A stretch of DNA of 64,000 bases from Troglohyphantes excavatus (lineage: Eukaryota; Arthropoda; Arachnida; Araneae; Linyphiidae). The stretch is taken from contig OZ010669.1 of the NCBI GenBank assembly GCA_963932185.1, positions 8,832,573-8,896,572 of the forward strand, read 5' to 3'. The notes beneath the pieces are model-generated. The model was given only the letters and a program-made list of their open reading frames with translations. It did no database searches and was not told the DNA's origin. The translations under genes were made by a program, and so were the position numbers. Below, piece by piece: positions 45,991 through 57,149 of this stretch (position 1 is the first letter of the stretch; every line of letters begins with the position of its first letter).

Positions 45991-48340
45991 AGTAAAAGTT
46001 TTAGTTGTGTGCTGTAGCAACACTTAGTAGCAAAAATCCTGATTTCTCATTGAATGTTTGATAAATTAAATAAAAGTTTTAATGAATGATTTTAAACGGC
46101 AGAAAATAGTCGTAAAAAAAGTGACATGGGAGAAGGTGGAAAACTAACGTCACAATGCGTGACATTTTCGGGAGATTGTATATGTGAAATGATGAAAAAT
46201 AGCGTGTCGTTCTAAATTAAATCACCCAAAGAGTATGGAGGTGTTTGGAAGAGGATTAGGACTATCCTTAATGAACAAGCCAAAGTTCTTCCTGGATCAG
46301 TTTTGTACATAAAAAATGTTAGTTATTTTAAAGCCAACTTAGAATTTACGGTTGGTAGCACCGACTGTCCTGCCAGAAGTATACTATCGTAAAGGTGACA
46401 TCCTTCTGGAAGGCCGCTGTACATTCTAAACACTTTTCTGACTGTCGCGCAGTTTTGAAATCTTTCTTTTCAAATTCTATAAATATTTCTTTTACTTTAT
46501 CATACCAGCAATTATTAACTTTTTTTAGTGAAGTACATCTTGCGGCAATTTTGAATATTATAATTTGAAATCAATGCTAAAATTATAATTCTTTCGCATG
46601 TATCAGTGATTTAAAACAGGGTTTACAAATTGTTTGAAAGAAATTTATACTGATATATTGTGCTGCCATCTACCGGAAAAATTTACAAACGATTTTTAAT
46701 ATCATTAGCTATTTTTTTGCATTATAAATAGTTTTGTTATTATTAGCATTTAATAAGAAAAGTAGATTTTTGCCAATTTTGTAATACTAAAATTAAGAGT
46801 TCGTTTTAAAGAAATGTATACTTTGGCTATATATAGTGCTGTTTGCCATCTACAAGCTTAAAATGCAAACTACACATTCTAAAATTATTAGATTTTTTTT
46901 TTATATAGATTTAAACTTCTGTAGTCTATTCATAGATGGATTTTCAACAATTATACTCCATACGAAAAAGACGCGAATAATTTACAGTTGCATTCAAATA
47001 CGTATTCAAAACCTTCAATAAGTTAACACAAATACTTTATTATTAATTTTAATATATTTTTAATTACTTAATAACTTCGAAATTTATAAACTATCCCAGT
47101 TTTGTAAGATAATTTTTTAATTTAAATCAACTGACTTCCAAATAAAAAAGTAAAGCAACGCCATTGTAATTATCACAATTTTTTTTTTTTTTAAAGAACA
47201 TAAAAGTATCCGTGTATTTAAATTGTACTAATCTGTTAATAAAAATAGAATTTTTCTCCATCATAAAAAGATTTTAGTATACTATTTTCATTAGGATTTA
47301 GATTATCACTTTTCCAAATAATTTTTTCCTCAAGATGACTTGTTTTGTGTGGTGCGGGTCCCTAGGGCTTAGGGTGAGCATAAAAATCCGACCCTGCATA
47401 CCAACAATTAACTTTTTCTAAATGAAATACATTTTGTGATAATTTTGAATATTATAATTCAATCGGAATCGACAGTTTGTTTTTATAAAAACTTCATATC
47501 GTTTCATAATGAAATGTACGCCTTGATCTTTTGTAATGTGCTGCCATCTACTAGAAAGATTTATAAACGATTTTTAAAATCCATAAAAAAAAATTGCAAA
47601 ATAATTATTATATTGGCAGCTTTAATAACATTAACTTTTTTAACTGAAAATTACATTTTCTGTCAATTTCGCAATATTAAAAAGTACAGTACAAATAAAA
47701 ATCGTTATTTTTCAAATATTATTTATAGACGAATTTAAAAAAAAATTATATTTTGGCTATATCGTGCTGCCATCTAGATTAACGAACTACACGAAATCGT
47801 GATATATTTCTTTAGATTTAAACTTGGTCTCGCGATAGAGATGTGTTAAAAAAATATATATACTACATACGAAACAGACGCGAATAAGTTATTAATTTAT
47901 AGTTGAATTAAAATACTTAAAATTTATAAATTCAATCAACATCCTAACCAAAATTTATATATATTTTTTAATTATCTAATAACTTTGAAATTATCAAACT
48001 ATCCAATTTTTTTTTTCGTTTTTTTTTTTTTTTAATTTTCTCTTGGATCTTAGAATTTAGTAGAAAGTCCTTGAAATAACTTAAATCACATTCAAACAGA
48101 TTTCTTACATATTAATATATTTTGTATTTCTTTCCAAGTACACCAAATCTGCTCAAGTTAAAGTAGCTTAAATTCCAATTATGTGTTAAACTTGTTGACT
48201 AATATAATTATTAACACATACAATATAATTTTAAGAACTCCGAAATGTATACAAAAGCATTTTAGTTTTGTATTAATTTTAAAAGAATTTACATTGCATG
48301 CAATATTTAAGAAATTTTATTTTAAATTTTCGCAAATAAT

Positions 48341-48808
48341 AGGGTGGTAACAAAATTCTGAAAAAAAGTTCCCTGCTATTTCCCTACTTTCCATTGATGG
48401 CGTCACAAAAATTTCGCTGATTTTACGATTATATTAAAAAATGTAAATCACAAATTCATTAGCCCCTCACACGTTGCTTACAATTCAAGATCCAATGCAC
48501 TTTGCTTTGGTTTGGTTTTGCTTCTCCCTCCAGCAGTGGTTCACCGTTTTTACAAAATTAAAACTGAAAATATGTAAATGCGCATAAGCATGCTTTTTTT
48601 CCCTTTTCAGAACCGAGTGACATTAGGGAAATATTGACAACTAAACCACCCAGAATAAAGTGCATAATGGATAATAATTGCCGTTTTAATTATCTAAATT
48701 TGAAAAATTCCGATTTTTTTTGTGAAATTTTGAAAAAATTCCCTGACATTTCCAAAATTAAAAAAATCCATGACAATTCTCTGATTTTTCAGGTTATGTT
48801 ACCACCCT
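48341..48808. mobile_element. 468-bp MITE in the tandem array
   Basis: The terminal inverted repeats are AGGGTGGTAACAAAATTCTG (left) and, reversed, AGGGTGGTAACATAACCTGA (right), both followed by A-runs. The interior has TTCCCTG-type words at both sides. A clear target duplication is not visible. It accounts for part of the long last interval of the array. Confidence 0.7.
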
Positions 48809-50130
48809 GGATACGTTGCGATACCGAAATTATTACATTGCCATTACTTCAATAGTTTTGCGCATACAACGTACTGCCATACCCCATACCCCACTGTGTA
48901 AGACAAAAATATATCTAAAATTACTTACCTGACACTACACACAATTTAATAAATAGTATTGTTTTTTTACACACTTATTTTTATTCTTCGTCCCGACGAA
49001 ATAAAGCTTATTGAATTAAGGTAGTTCTTCTGTGTTCCCATAATTGCAGGCAGCTTATTTTAAAAAGATTCCAAATAACTGAATTCTTTCTGGTATGTGA
49101 TGAATGCACTTAAACCTTTGCTAAATCCGGCCCTGCTATTAGCAGTTTTTGTTTTTAACTTTTCCTAGGGGAAGTACATTTTGAATATTATAATATAAAA
49201 TCAATAGCAAAATTATAATTCAATCAAAACCAGTTTTTTTTTTTTAATTAATGTGGATTGACGTTTATTTTAAGGATATTTAGTTTGGTCCTATATTGTG
49301 CTGTCATCTACTAGAAGTATTTACAAACAACAATTTTTTAATTTCCACAGCTTTTTTTTTTGCACTATAAATATCATATCAGCAGTTTTAATGACATCAA
49401 CTTTTTAAATAAGAAGTCTATATTTTGAAGAAGTAATATGAGAAGTACACATATTTGCAAGGGGGCAATATACTAATTTTGCTAAAAGTTCAATAAATAA
49501 AAAATCGTATTTTTTTTAAATATGATCTTCAGATGAATAGGCTAAAGACTTTTGTGATAAAGTTCAGGATCCGTATTATTAGTTTTCAAAAGTTAGAGAC
49601 TAAAAATATGAGGACGCAGAGACACGTCCTACATAAATGCTGGTTAGGAATTAGGAATGCTATGAAATTGCAGGACTGAATAAAAGAGCTGGCCATTGTG
49701 ACAGAAAACTTCGTTTCTGATGGATTCTAATAGTGCGGCCATACACTGCGATGCAAACGTTTAGACAATGACATCATTCGGCTTTAAAATTTAGAATTAG
49801 ATAGTAGAACTACCAAAGCCTTTAAGCATATTCAAAAACTCTTTTAAAATGCTAAATTCAAAACACTGTTGTTTGATTTGCTATAATAATACTAATTTTT
49901 TATATAAAAACATAAATTTGTTTGTTGCGAAAGTTTATACACGATTACGAGTTTCTGCGAATTTTTGTTTGCATATGCAAATTTAAAAAAGATGGGGTTG
50001 CAGCGAGAGCTCACGGCGGTCAGTCTTTCGATTCACTCCCGCTGCTGTATAAGGATTTTCAATGCCAAAACTAAGCTTTCTGTTTATTCCACATAATCCT
50101 AAGCTTCTGATAACTATATTCCACACAATC

Positions 50131-50715
50131 CTTTTCTGCAGGACTACCAACCAAAGATCAAAACTTATCAACTACTACTGGGAAATGACCCGGTTGATAA
50201 ACTCGAATACGAGGGTGATCTTGTCATGATGTACGAGAAACTTTCTATTCAAAACTGCTATCCGCAATATTTTGCGATGAATCTTGGGAAGAATGGAAAC
50301 CGGGCATGCTCGTTAGATTCAAAGATTTCGAGCCTCCCGAGTTATATTATAACACCAAGATCAGAAAAAGAATGTTCTGACCGTTGGTCAGACACCACTG
50401 GATAACTACGCCACTGTCGGTTATAATGGGGTGTGCCCAGTAACCCTACGCCAGCCGCAGAAGTGGTCAATCCAGTGGTCCCATCACCCGAGCCAATACT
50501 CACACCAAACCCTTTTTTGCTGACTACTAACCCTGCGTACCGGAACCAATTCTAGTCCATAAGGCAATGGATGATGAGTCGGCAATCCCTGACATGACTC
50601 AGGAAATTGTTGGTTGCTATCCAACTTCCATATTCATGAAAACTGACAGCAACTATGCTGTCACTCTAAAATCTACGAGTGCTAGTATTACTGACGGTTT
50701 CTCCACTCAGACTAA
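50131..50715 (+). pseudogene. unrecognised coding-like remnant (left part)
   Basis: GC-richer than its surroundings. One frame reads QDYQPKIKTYQLLLGNDPVD then KLEYEGDLVMMYEKL, a shifted frame gives a Pro-rich linker (NPTPAAEVVNPVVPSPEP), and another gives VPEPILVHKAMDDESAIPD then YAVTLKSTSASITDGFSTQT. I do not recognise the family; a structural (gag- or capsid-like) origin is only a guess. It is broken by stops and by the Harbinger insertion. Confidence 0.35.
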
Positions 50716-50989
50716 GGCCGCTTTTACATTTAACGACACGACACCGATAAATCGTATACGATTTTAGTGACACGATATTGGGGTACACAAAATACACATA
50801 CGAAGCTGGGCGCTTTTTCACTAGCCGATACGATAACGATATTGTCGTTACCGATCAGGCGATACAATTTATCGGAACGTTTTATCGTGGGCACGCACCT
50901 TCCCTACTTCATCGTGACGACATTTTGTGTTTGTTTCGGAAAAACTACTGCTATAGTCTACTGTGTTTTTTCTTATTTATATTATCAAT

Positions 50990-51121
50990 ATGGCTTTTAA
51001 GTTCTATATTGTGAACTTGTGTGAATTAGTGGAAGTAAAGAGCTGTATTTCGGATAAGCGAGATGAATTTTACAAGAACAAGATTGTTCGAGAAAAGGCA
51101 TGGGAGGCAATATTTAGTTAA
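50990..51121 (+). CDS. MADF-like fragment of the Harbinger accessory protein
   Basis: 43 codons from ATG: MAFKFYIVNLCELVEVKSCI then SDKRDEFYKNKIVREKAWEA. LxELVxxxxCIxD..D.EYKNK..REKAWE is the start of a MADF/Myb-SANT-like domain, the usual DNA-binding partner encoded by Harbinger elements. It is cut short by a stop at the SINE-like insertion. Confidence 0.6.
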   Translation: MAFKFYIVNLCELVEVKSCISDKRDEFYKNKIVREKAWEAIFS

Positions 51122-51149
51122 ACCGTCGTCAATAGCCCACTGTGCAGCT

Positions 51150-51365
51150 CTAGTGGTTAGCTCTAGCTCTAGCTTTTTGTAGACGTTTAAATAAAACATA
51201 AAAATCTCCTTCAACATGTCTTGCTTTGATGATATCATGCACCCAGAAGCGTTTTGTTATTGATCTCTTCTTCCTCCTTAAATACTGCAAATACAACAAT
51301 CGCAGTTTGTTATATATGTAATTTGTTGCGATGCGCCATATCGAGAATAGATGTGCTCTCGACAA
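51150..51365 (-). pseudogene. N-terminus of Harbinger (DDE) transposase
   Basis: The frame holds YLRRKKRSITKRFWVHDIIK then ARHVEGDFYVLFKRL. The RRFWVHPI..R...GEF..L pattern opens most Harbinger transposases. Only this N-terminal part remains; the catalytic region is deleted. Confidence 0.6.
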
Positions 51366-51522
51366 CAGACGAAAACGAACTGAATGTAAAAATTGTCTTT
51401 TTCGGCGAACGATATGGGAACAATGAAAAACAGACCATCAGACGATACGATAAAACGTTGTGTCGTCCCTTCGCGATCGTTCACGATTTATCAGTGTCGT
51501 GTCGTTAAATGTAAAAGCGGCC

Positions 51523-51600
51523 TAAAGGTCAATACATCCAAATCACCCACAACACTCTGATGATATGCTCACCTACCCTATGATGGCTTTCCTGCAAAAT
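51523..51600 (+). pseudogene. unrecognised coding-like remnant (right part)
   Basis: Directly across the Harbinger insertion the frame that ended in FSTQTK continues as GQYIQITHNTLMICS and then meets a stop. Confidence 0.35.
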
Positions 51601-51626
51601 AAGGGATTATAATTTTTCCTCTCTTC

Positions 51627-51854
51627 CTAAATCGAGCATGCCGTTCCGTGTAGTGGTAAAAGGCCTACCAGATCGAACTTTTTCGTGAGCTGGCTCCCAT
51701 CTTCAATGTAGAAAACAGCATAAGAAGCTTGATCCTCCAACCAATACAAAAACTGCAAGTCCTCTTCGACTTCTTTGCAAGTGAAACCAAGGAAGACAAC
51801 CACGTGACCACCAAAAAGCTCGGGATGGATTGAAATGTGTATGAATTTGTTCAT
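51627..51854 (-). CDS. hypothetical ORF, 75 codons
   Basis: It has a true ATG (51854) and a coding-like composition: IHPELFGGHVVVFLGFTCKE, VEEDLQFLYWLEDQASYAVF, YIEDGSQLTKKFDLVGLLPL. I cannot assign a family. It converges on the plus-strand remnant at 50131-51600 and may belong to the same degraded unit, or be the first exon of a host gene. Confidence 0.25.
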   Translation of the reverse strand: MNKFIHISIHPELFGGHVVVFLGFTCKEVEEDLQFLYWLEDQASYAVFYIEDGSQLTKKFDLVGLLPLHGTACSI

Positions 51855-52319
51855 TGTCTAAACTTTTGCGTCGCAGTGTATATGCATGTGGAACCAGTGT
51901 TTTGAAGGCATTATTTAGAAGAATGGAATGTATAAATGCGTGGGATTGATACGCAGTTCAAAACTAAATAGTAATTTATAAGATCGTTATTGGGAAAAGA
52001 AACGTGATTCAGAAATGGATCAGGAAATAAGAAACGAGAAAGATCCATTGGTATCTATCATATATATAATTTTTGTAGTCAAGATCCCTTTTACGAAACT
52101 TAGACGCAACGGATCTTAACGCATGAGATATCAAAAGTAAGAAAATTTCATGGACCATTGATGAATCATACTTTCATCTCATAAATATCAACGTTTTTTT
52201 TAATGCATTTAAAATTCATTTTAACGTTTTTTTTTAACCTGTTGATAATTGTGGCATTTATGAGCCGATCTACCGTTAAACTATTTATTTTTTTGACTCT
52301 ACTAAATGGGTGTGCATGT

Positions 52320-52340
52320 GGGGGGGGGGGGGGGGGGGGT
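52320..52340. repeat. poly-G tract
   Basis: About 21 consecutive G on the plus strand, capable of G-quadruplex formation. Confidence 0.9.
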
Positions 52341-52557
52341 TATGCGATAATTATTGCACGAGAATGCTAGCATTATATATTCTTGATAACTTTTTTTCGA
52401 ATGTATACTAATAATGGTGTGGGGGCGGGGGAGTACCCCCCACCTAACTCCATCTCGTACACATTTTCTGCGTACGCTACTCTACTCGAATATATATTTT
52501 TAATTGCTAAAAAAGGAACGTATTGGAGATAGAAAATAATCTCTCCACCAAACACGT

Positions 52558-52645
52558 CTACAACTTGGATATTTTGTTCATCCGCGGTGAGTTAAAGGGA
52601 GCAGGAATCCCTTCTACCATTCCGAATGTGCCACGCGCTGCCAAC
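52558..52645 (-). CDS. possible terminal exon of an unidentified gene
   Basis: A strong 3' splice site (long pyrimidine tract, then TTTTGTTTTAATTGCAG) precedes 88 nt that read LAARGTFGMVEGIPAPFNSP then RMNKISKL and a TAG stop. Composition is coding-like against AT-rich flanks. No upstream exons were found at higher coordinates, and I do not recognise the peptide. Confidence 0.3.
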
Positions 52646-53351
52646 CTGCAATTAAAACAAAAAGAAACAAATTAAACAAATGAATGAGAACAAAAACCTT
52701 AAGCATAAATAACAGTATTGTTTGAATACATTAAATCACTACATTTTGCAATAATCTATTTTCTAAAACATTGTATTTGAAAAACTTAATGGTAATGAGC
52801 GATAATTGCGATTATTTAAATCGCATTTGACTTTGCCAAGGTAAAATTGAAAAATCGCCAAACTCGAATAATCAAAATCCATAGAAAATGGCTAAATTGT
52901 TGATTACTTGCCAAAGTTGTTAGAGCAGTGGCGATTAAAAAACTATTTTGTCACGATAATTACATGTCCAATAATTGCTGAGTGAGAGGTTACAATTTGA
53001 GTTTTCCAATTGCATGCAACTAAATAGTTCAGTTGCATATCCGATAGTTGCCAGTGCGCAGCTAGCGAATATATCGTAATTCTCAATTTCAGAAGATTAG
53101 GTGTAGCTGGTATAGTCCTTCAATAATGTCCATATTGAGCTGAAAACGCAGAATCTGAAGCATAGAATCAATTTCGTGTGTCGATTAAAGTTATCGTAAG
53201 TTCGGAAAGCGATTGGAATTATGGCTACAGTTAAAAACATAGCATGCGTGCTTTCTAATACCCATTGGATATGATTTGTTCTAAAAATTCTAAATTCATA
53301 TAAATTTTGTTCAACAATATACACTGTTAAAAATTTAAATTCAACGATGTA

Positions 53352-54503
53352 CAGCCGAGGAAAAAAAAACGAGCCACCAATGATTATTTCGTTAGTTTTT
53401 ATAGTAGAGCTAAACTTAATATACAGTTTTGTAGGTAATAAAGTCTACCATACATTGATATACAAAAAATTTGCATAGGGGACTATCTTCATACTCGAAT
53501 CCGCACCAACTTTAAAATTTTCAATAGAAACACCAACTTTTGATAGCGCAGAAATATTCCCCGCCCTCAAAATAATCTAAATATAAATTTTCGTTAATTT
53601 CCTACAATTATATGCAGAGATATTAGACGATATGTATCTATCCTATTTGAGGGTCTACTTCCACATTGGACAAAGTATTAGTGAGACTTCGAAATGAAGT
53701 ACGCTGGTAGAAAATGTTTTGGCGTTAGCAGTGGTTCTTCTTTTTCCGTGGTTATTCATTACTCCACTCCCGTATACCCCTTGCCTTTATATAAGAATTT
53801 AGAATTTTATGCCAACGCGATCACAGCGCTTTTAATTCTCAAAATTAGTAAAGATTTCTGTTAAGTTCTGCAGATTTTAAATTTGTGTATTACCCCTTAA
53901 ATGATCATTTGATGCACATTTTAATATAGCAAAAAAACTACAAAGAGGAAAAATACGAAATTTTAGATATGCATATAAAATGTTTTTCTGAATCCATCAA
54001 TATCAAAATATAGCATGGTTTCTATTCATAAATTTCATGAATATTAATATCCTAATTTAAATATAATTAAAAATTATACATATAAGTAATGAAAGTTAGT
54101 GTATTTTATTTGGGTTGTTTAGAAGTAACACAAATAAAAATATAAGCTTAATAAAATTATTATTTCGAAAGATTGATTAAAAGTTTAAGAAATTCATTTA
54201 ACATTACGAGTTCTAAACTTTCGATATTCATAATTAAAAAACTACTTAACCAAATGACATGCAAATTGATATTCTACAATAATTTTTGTCGTAGATTCTG
54301 AATATTGAATCAAAATTGGGTGTTGCTATTGGAAATTTTAAAGTTGTTGCGGATTTTAATATAAAGATAGACCCCTATGCAAATTTTTTTTGTATATCAA
54401 TGTGTAGTAAACTTTATTCCATACAAAATGGTTTATTAAATTTAGCTCTACTATAAAAACTAACGAAATAATCATTGGTGGTTCGTTTTTTTTCCCCTGG
54501 CTG
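53352..54503. mobile_element. 1.15-kb fold-back Tc1/mariner-type element
   Basis: Inverted repeats of about 215 bp: the left begins CAGCCGAGGAAAAAAAAACG, and the right reversed begins CAGCCAGGGGAAAAAAAACG. Both continue CCACCAATGATTATTTCGTT. A TA dinucleotide flanks each end (53350-53351, 54504-54505). It has no coding capacity. An older interrupted copy is at 41760-43280. Confidence 0.8.
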
Positions 54504-54689
54504 TAAAATATCTTGGTGCAAAACAGAGGTCTACACCATATTATGGTGGAATCTAGTTTGAACCAAAAATCCTTTATTAAAAAAAAAGCGGAGGTTTCAC
54601 CGATAATTGGTTCAACCTCTTTAACTGCATCCGAATTTTTCGCTGTCGCTACATCAACAAGTATCTCCAAGAAAGACAACTTCGAACAT

Positions 54690-54835
54690 GGGTCTCCGTG
54701 GCCCAGTGGATAAAGACGTTCAGCTATGAATCGGAGGATTCCTAGTTCCTTGTCCACCGATCGGTGACAAGTTGTCATTTGCTATCGGAGGGTTGGCCGC
54801 TTCGCTACAAAAATACTACAATACTAAGAAAAGTC
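54690..54835 (+). mobile_element. SINE head fragment
   Basis: GGTCTCCGTGGCCCAGTGG then ATAAAGACGTTCAGC (tRNA-like A box), then GGAGGGTTGGCCGCTTCGCT and ACAAAAATACTA of the body. The 3' half is absent. Confidence 0.7.
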
Positions 54836-55007
54836 GAATTTTGAGTTTATGCAACGTTTAATAGTTTTGGTGCAACGTTTTACCACTAAAACATCCGTGG
54901 TAAATTTATAAAACTAAGCACCAAATGTTGGTTGCAGCTAAATGGCAACCAAAGTTTGGTGCAAGGTCGTAATAACTTTTAACAGTGTAATAATGTAATA
55001 CGCTCCA

Positions 55008-55338
55008 GAAAAAAAAAATCCTGTGTTAAACCTTCATCAAAATTATGAAATTAAAGGTTTTATGCGGAATTTCTTTTAATTTATTAAATGAAAAGTTTTT
55101 CAATATTTTTCATTAAACCTGACAAATCATTTAAAAAAAACACCTTCAATTTTGATGCAATGGAATTATTGAAGGTAAAATGCAGAATTTTCAGAAATGA
55201 AAATCAGAAAAAATGCAGAAACGTCAGGTTTTGTACATAAAAATTAAAAACTTTTTTTAAAAATCAAGTTTTTTTGTAAAAAAGTTCATTATTTTACAAT
55301 TTTGATGACGGTTTTATTCTGACTTGTTTTGCTGGGTA
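55008..55338. repeat. dispersed inverted-repeat element
   Basis: The ends are CCAGAAAAAAAAAATCCTG and the complement of CCCAGCAAAACAAGTCAG, both leading to ACCKTCATCAAAATT. It is related to 12830-13080, which also lies just upstream of a transposase remnant. Confidence 0.45.
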
Positions 55339-55464
55339 AAAAGACTAAACTATTCAGCTCATTGTGTATTCTGAAGTTGTGCCAAAGACATTTTAAGGAA
55401 AAAATGACTTTTTTACTTGTAAATAATTAAAAACATTTTTTTTGTTGTTGCAGTTTTGGGTGAA

Positions 55465-56350
55465 ATGGCCAGCCAAATACCGGAAGAGGTATATATCCGG
55501 TATTGCATGGAGTTTCGGAAGGGTAGTAACGCAACAGTTGCTACCAAAACCATTTGCGACGTTTATCCAAGTGCATTAGACGTTCGTCAATGCCAAAGGT
55601 GGCTTTCTAAATTCAGATCCGGTATTTTTGATCTTTCCGATTCGTGTCGATCAGGATGACCAACAACTTTAGACAATGACGTGTTAAGGGCGCAAGTGGA
55701 AGCAAATCCGTGTCAAACAATCGAGGAACTATCAAACACTCTTAACCAACCCTGGTCGACCATTCAAGAACATTTGCAGCAGATTGGTCAAGTAAGCAGA
55801 GCAGGTGTTTCGATCCCGCATAAGCTGTCCGAAGAAAGCAAAGCCAACCGATACACCATATGCAACTTATTGCTTCAACGGCACATTGCAGAAGCGTTTT
55901 TTGATTAATGGAGATGAAAAATGGGTCCTCCATGATAATCTAAAACGCAGTGGATCTCTCCGAATGAATTACCACGAAGTACTGCTAATCCAGGTTTACA
56001 TTCCAAAAAGGCGCTTTTGTCTGTTTGGTGGAATATTCGCGGAATAGTTTATTTTGAAGTGCTGGAACCTGGATAAACTTTTAATGCAGACCTTTACTGT
56101 GAACAATTGGAGTAAATCAATCTTCAATTGAAAAGTGTCCAGCGATTGTCAACAGAAAAGGCGTTATTCTGCAACACGATAATGCGAGACCCGCACTGCG
56201 CAAAACGAACCCAGGAAAAATTAATGAATTAGGGCGAAAGGTACTGGTCCCTCCTCCATATTCGCCCGACATTGCACCATCGGATTTCCATTTATTCCGA
56301 TCGCAACAACACTTTCTAAGTAACAAAAAATTTGGATGATATAAAAAATG
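55465..56350 (+). pseudogene. mariner transposase, multiply frameshifted
   Basis: The ATG at 55465 opens MASQIPEEVYIRYCMEFRKG, then the HTH (CQRWLSKFRSGIFDLSD, then a stop), then LRAQVEANPCQTIEELSNTL. The first catalytic Asp lies in INGDEKWVLHDN, the second in QHDNARP, the third in PYSPDIAPSDFHLF. The mariner D,D34D order is intact but spread over several frames with stops. A terminal CCGGTCCCCCTAATA at 56529-56543 may be the 3' inverted repeat; its 5' partner was not found. Confidence 0.88.
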
Positions 56351-56680
56351 CAATCTCAGTTATTTTACTCAGAAACCCAATTGATCGTTATCGATCCGGC
56401 ATTGAAAATTTGTACACTAGATGGCAAAAAGTTGTTGATAAAAAGGGTGATTATATCATTGATTAAAAATAAAAACTTACTAAAAATTTATTTGTTTCAA
56501 TTTCATGTAAAAAAAAACATTATTTTCCGGTCCCCCTAATACGACAATGAAACACGTAAAAGTGGAAATTATAACAATAATAAACATAAAAGTGGAAATT
56601 ACGACGATGAAACACTTAAAAGTAGAAAAATTTATTACAATGGAACATGCAGGCATCGTAACAGGTCCTTTTTTCCTTAA

Positions 56681-57145
56681 CCGTTTGAGTCCCAGGGGGT
56701 ATTGAGAAAACGCTGTCGAAGAATCCCAAACAGCACAACCGCGCTTTCTCTAAATGAGTACGAAAAGACCCAAGCAGCGCGATAGCGCTTGTTTTATTTT
56801 ACATCGATGAACCTGTTGTAGGGTCGGTCAAGAAAGTGATCAATTGAACCTCACAAAATCCGTGGTCGGATTTGGTGGTTGAAACAAACCAAAATATCGG
56901 CAAGTTGCCGTATGGTATTATTACATATGCGTACTGTAAATTTATAAATATTTAAAGTTTTGTTCGATAAAAATTATTGAGAAGATAACAATGATGTGGG
57001 ATGGATGTACTTGCTTCAGTAAATCTGAGCGCGCGACTTCAACAATCGGTAACGCACCGTCAGTTGTCCACAATGTTCGAAATTTAGTGGGTTTTCTCGA
57101 CATAAAATCTCAACAGCGCGATCGCGCTGCTTGGGACTCAAACGG
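56681..57145. mobile_element. 465-bp piggyBac-type MITE
   Basis: TTAA duplications (56677-56680, 57146-57149) enclose perfect 13-bp termini CCGTTTGAGTCCC. CAGCGCGAT-CGCGCTG hairpins lie inside each end, and the block at 56815-56872 is shared with the MITE at 9680. Confidence 0.9.
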
Positions 57146-57149
57146 TTAA

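Larger units (their letters stand above)
44550..49560. repeat. degenerate tandem array, about 0.88-kb unit, with CTCF-like sites
   Basis: The motif GTGCTGCCATCTACYRG heads a block (ATTTACAAACGATTTTTAAT...TTTTCTGCCAATTTTGCAA) at 44580, 45459, 46660, 47538 and 49298 (last copy GTGCTGTCATC). Spacings 879, 1201, 878 and 1760 show a 0.88-kb unit duplicated as a 2.08-kb pair, the larger gaps holding insertions. A second CTGCCATCTA site follows in several units at 44802, 46842 (altered) and 47764. Other shared blocks are GGGTCCCTAGG..AATCCGACCCT (45276, 47358) and TATACTATTTTCATTAGGAT (45143, 47277). No coding potential. Confidence 0.8.
50716..51522. mobile_element. 807-bp PIF/Harbinger element
   Basis: The inverted termini GGCCGCTTTTACATTTAACG extend about 40 bp with one difference. 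The 3-bp target duplication TAA (50713-50715, 51523-51525) is diagnostic for PIF/Harbinger. It keeps remnants of both element genes in convergent arrangement. A short SINE-like piece (CCGTCGTCAATAGCCCACTG, 51123-51155) lies between them. Confidence 0.85.
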
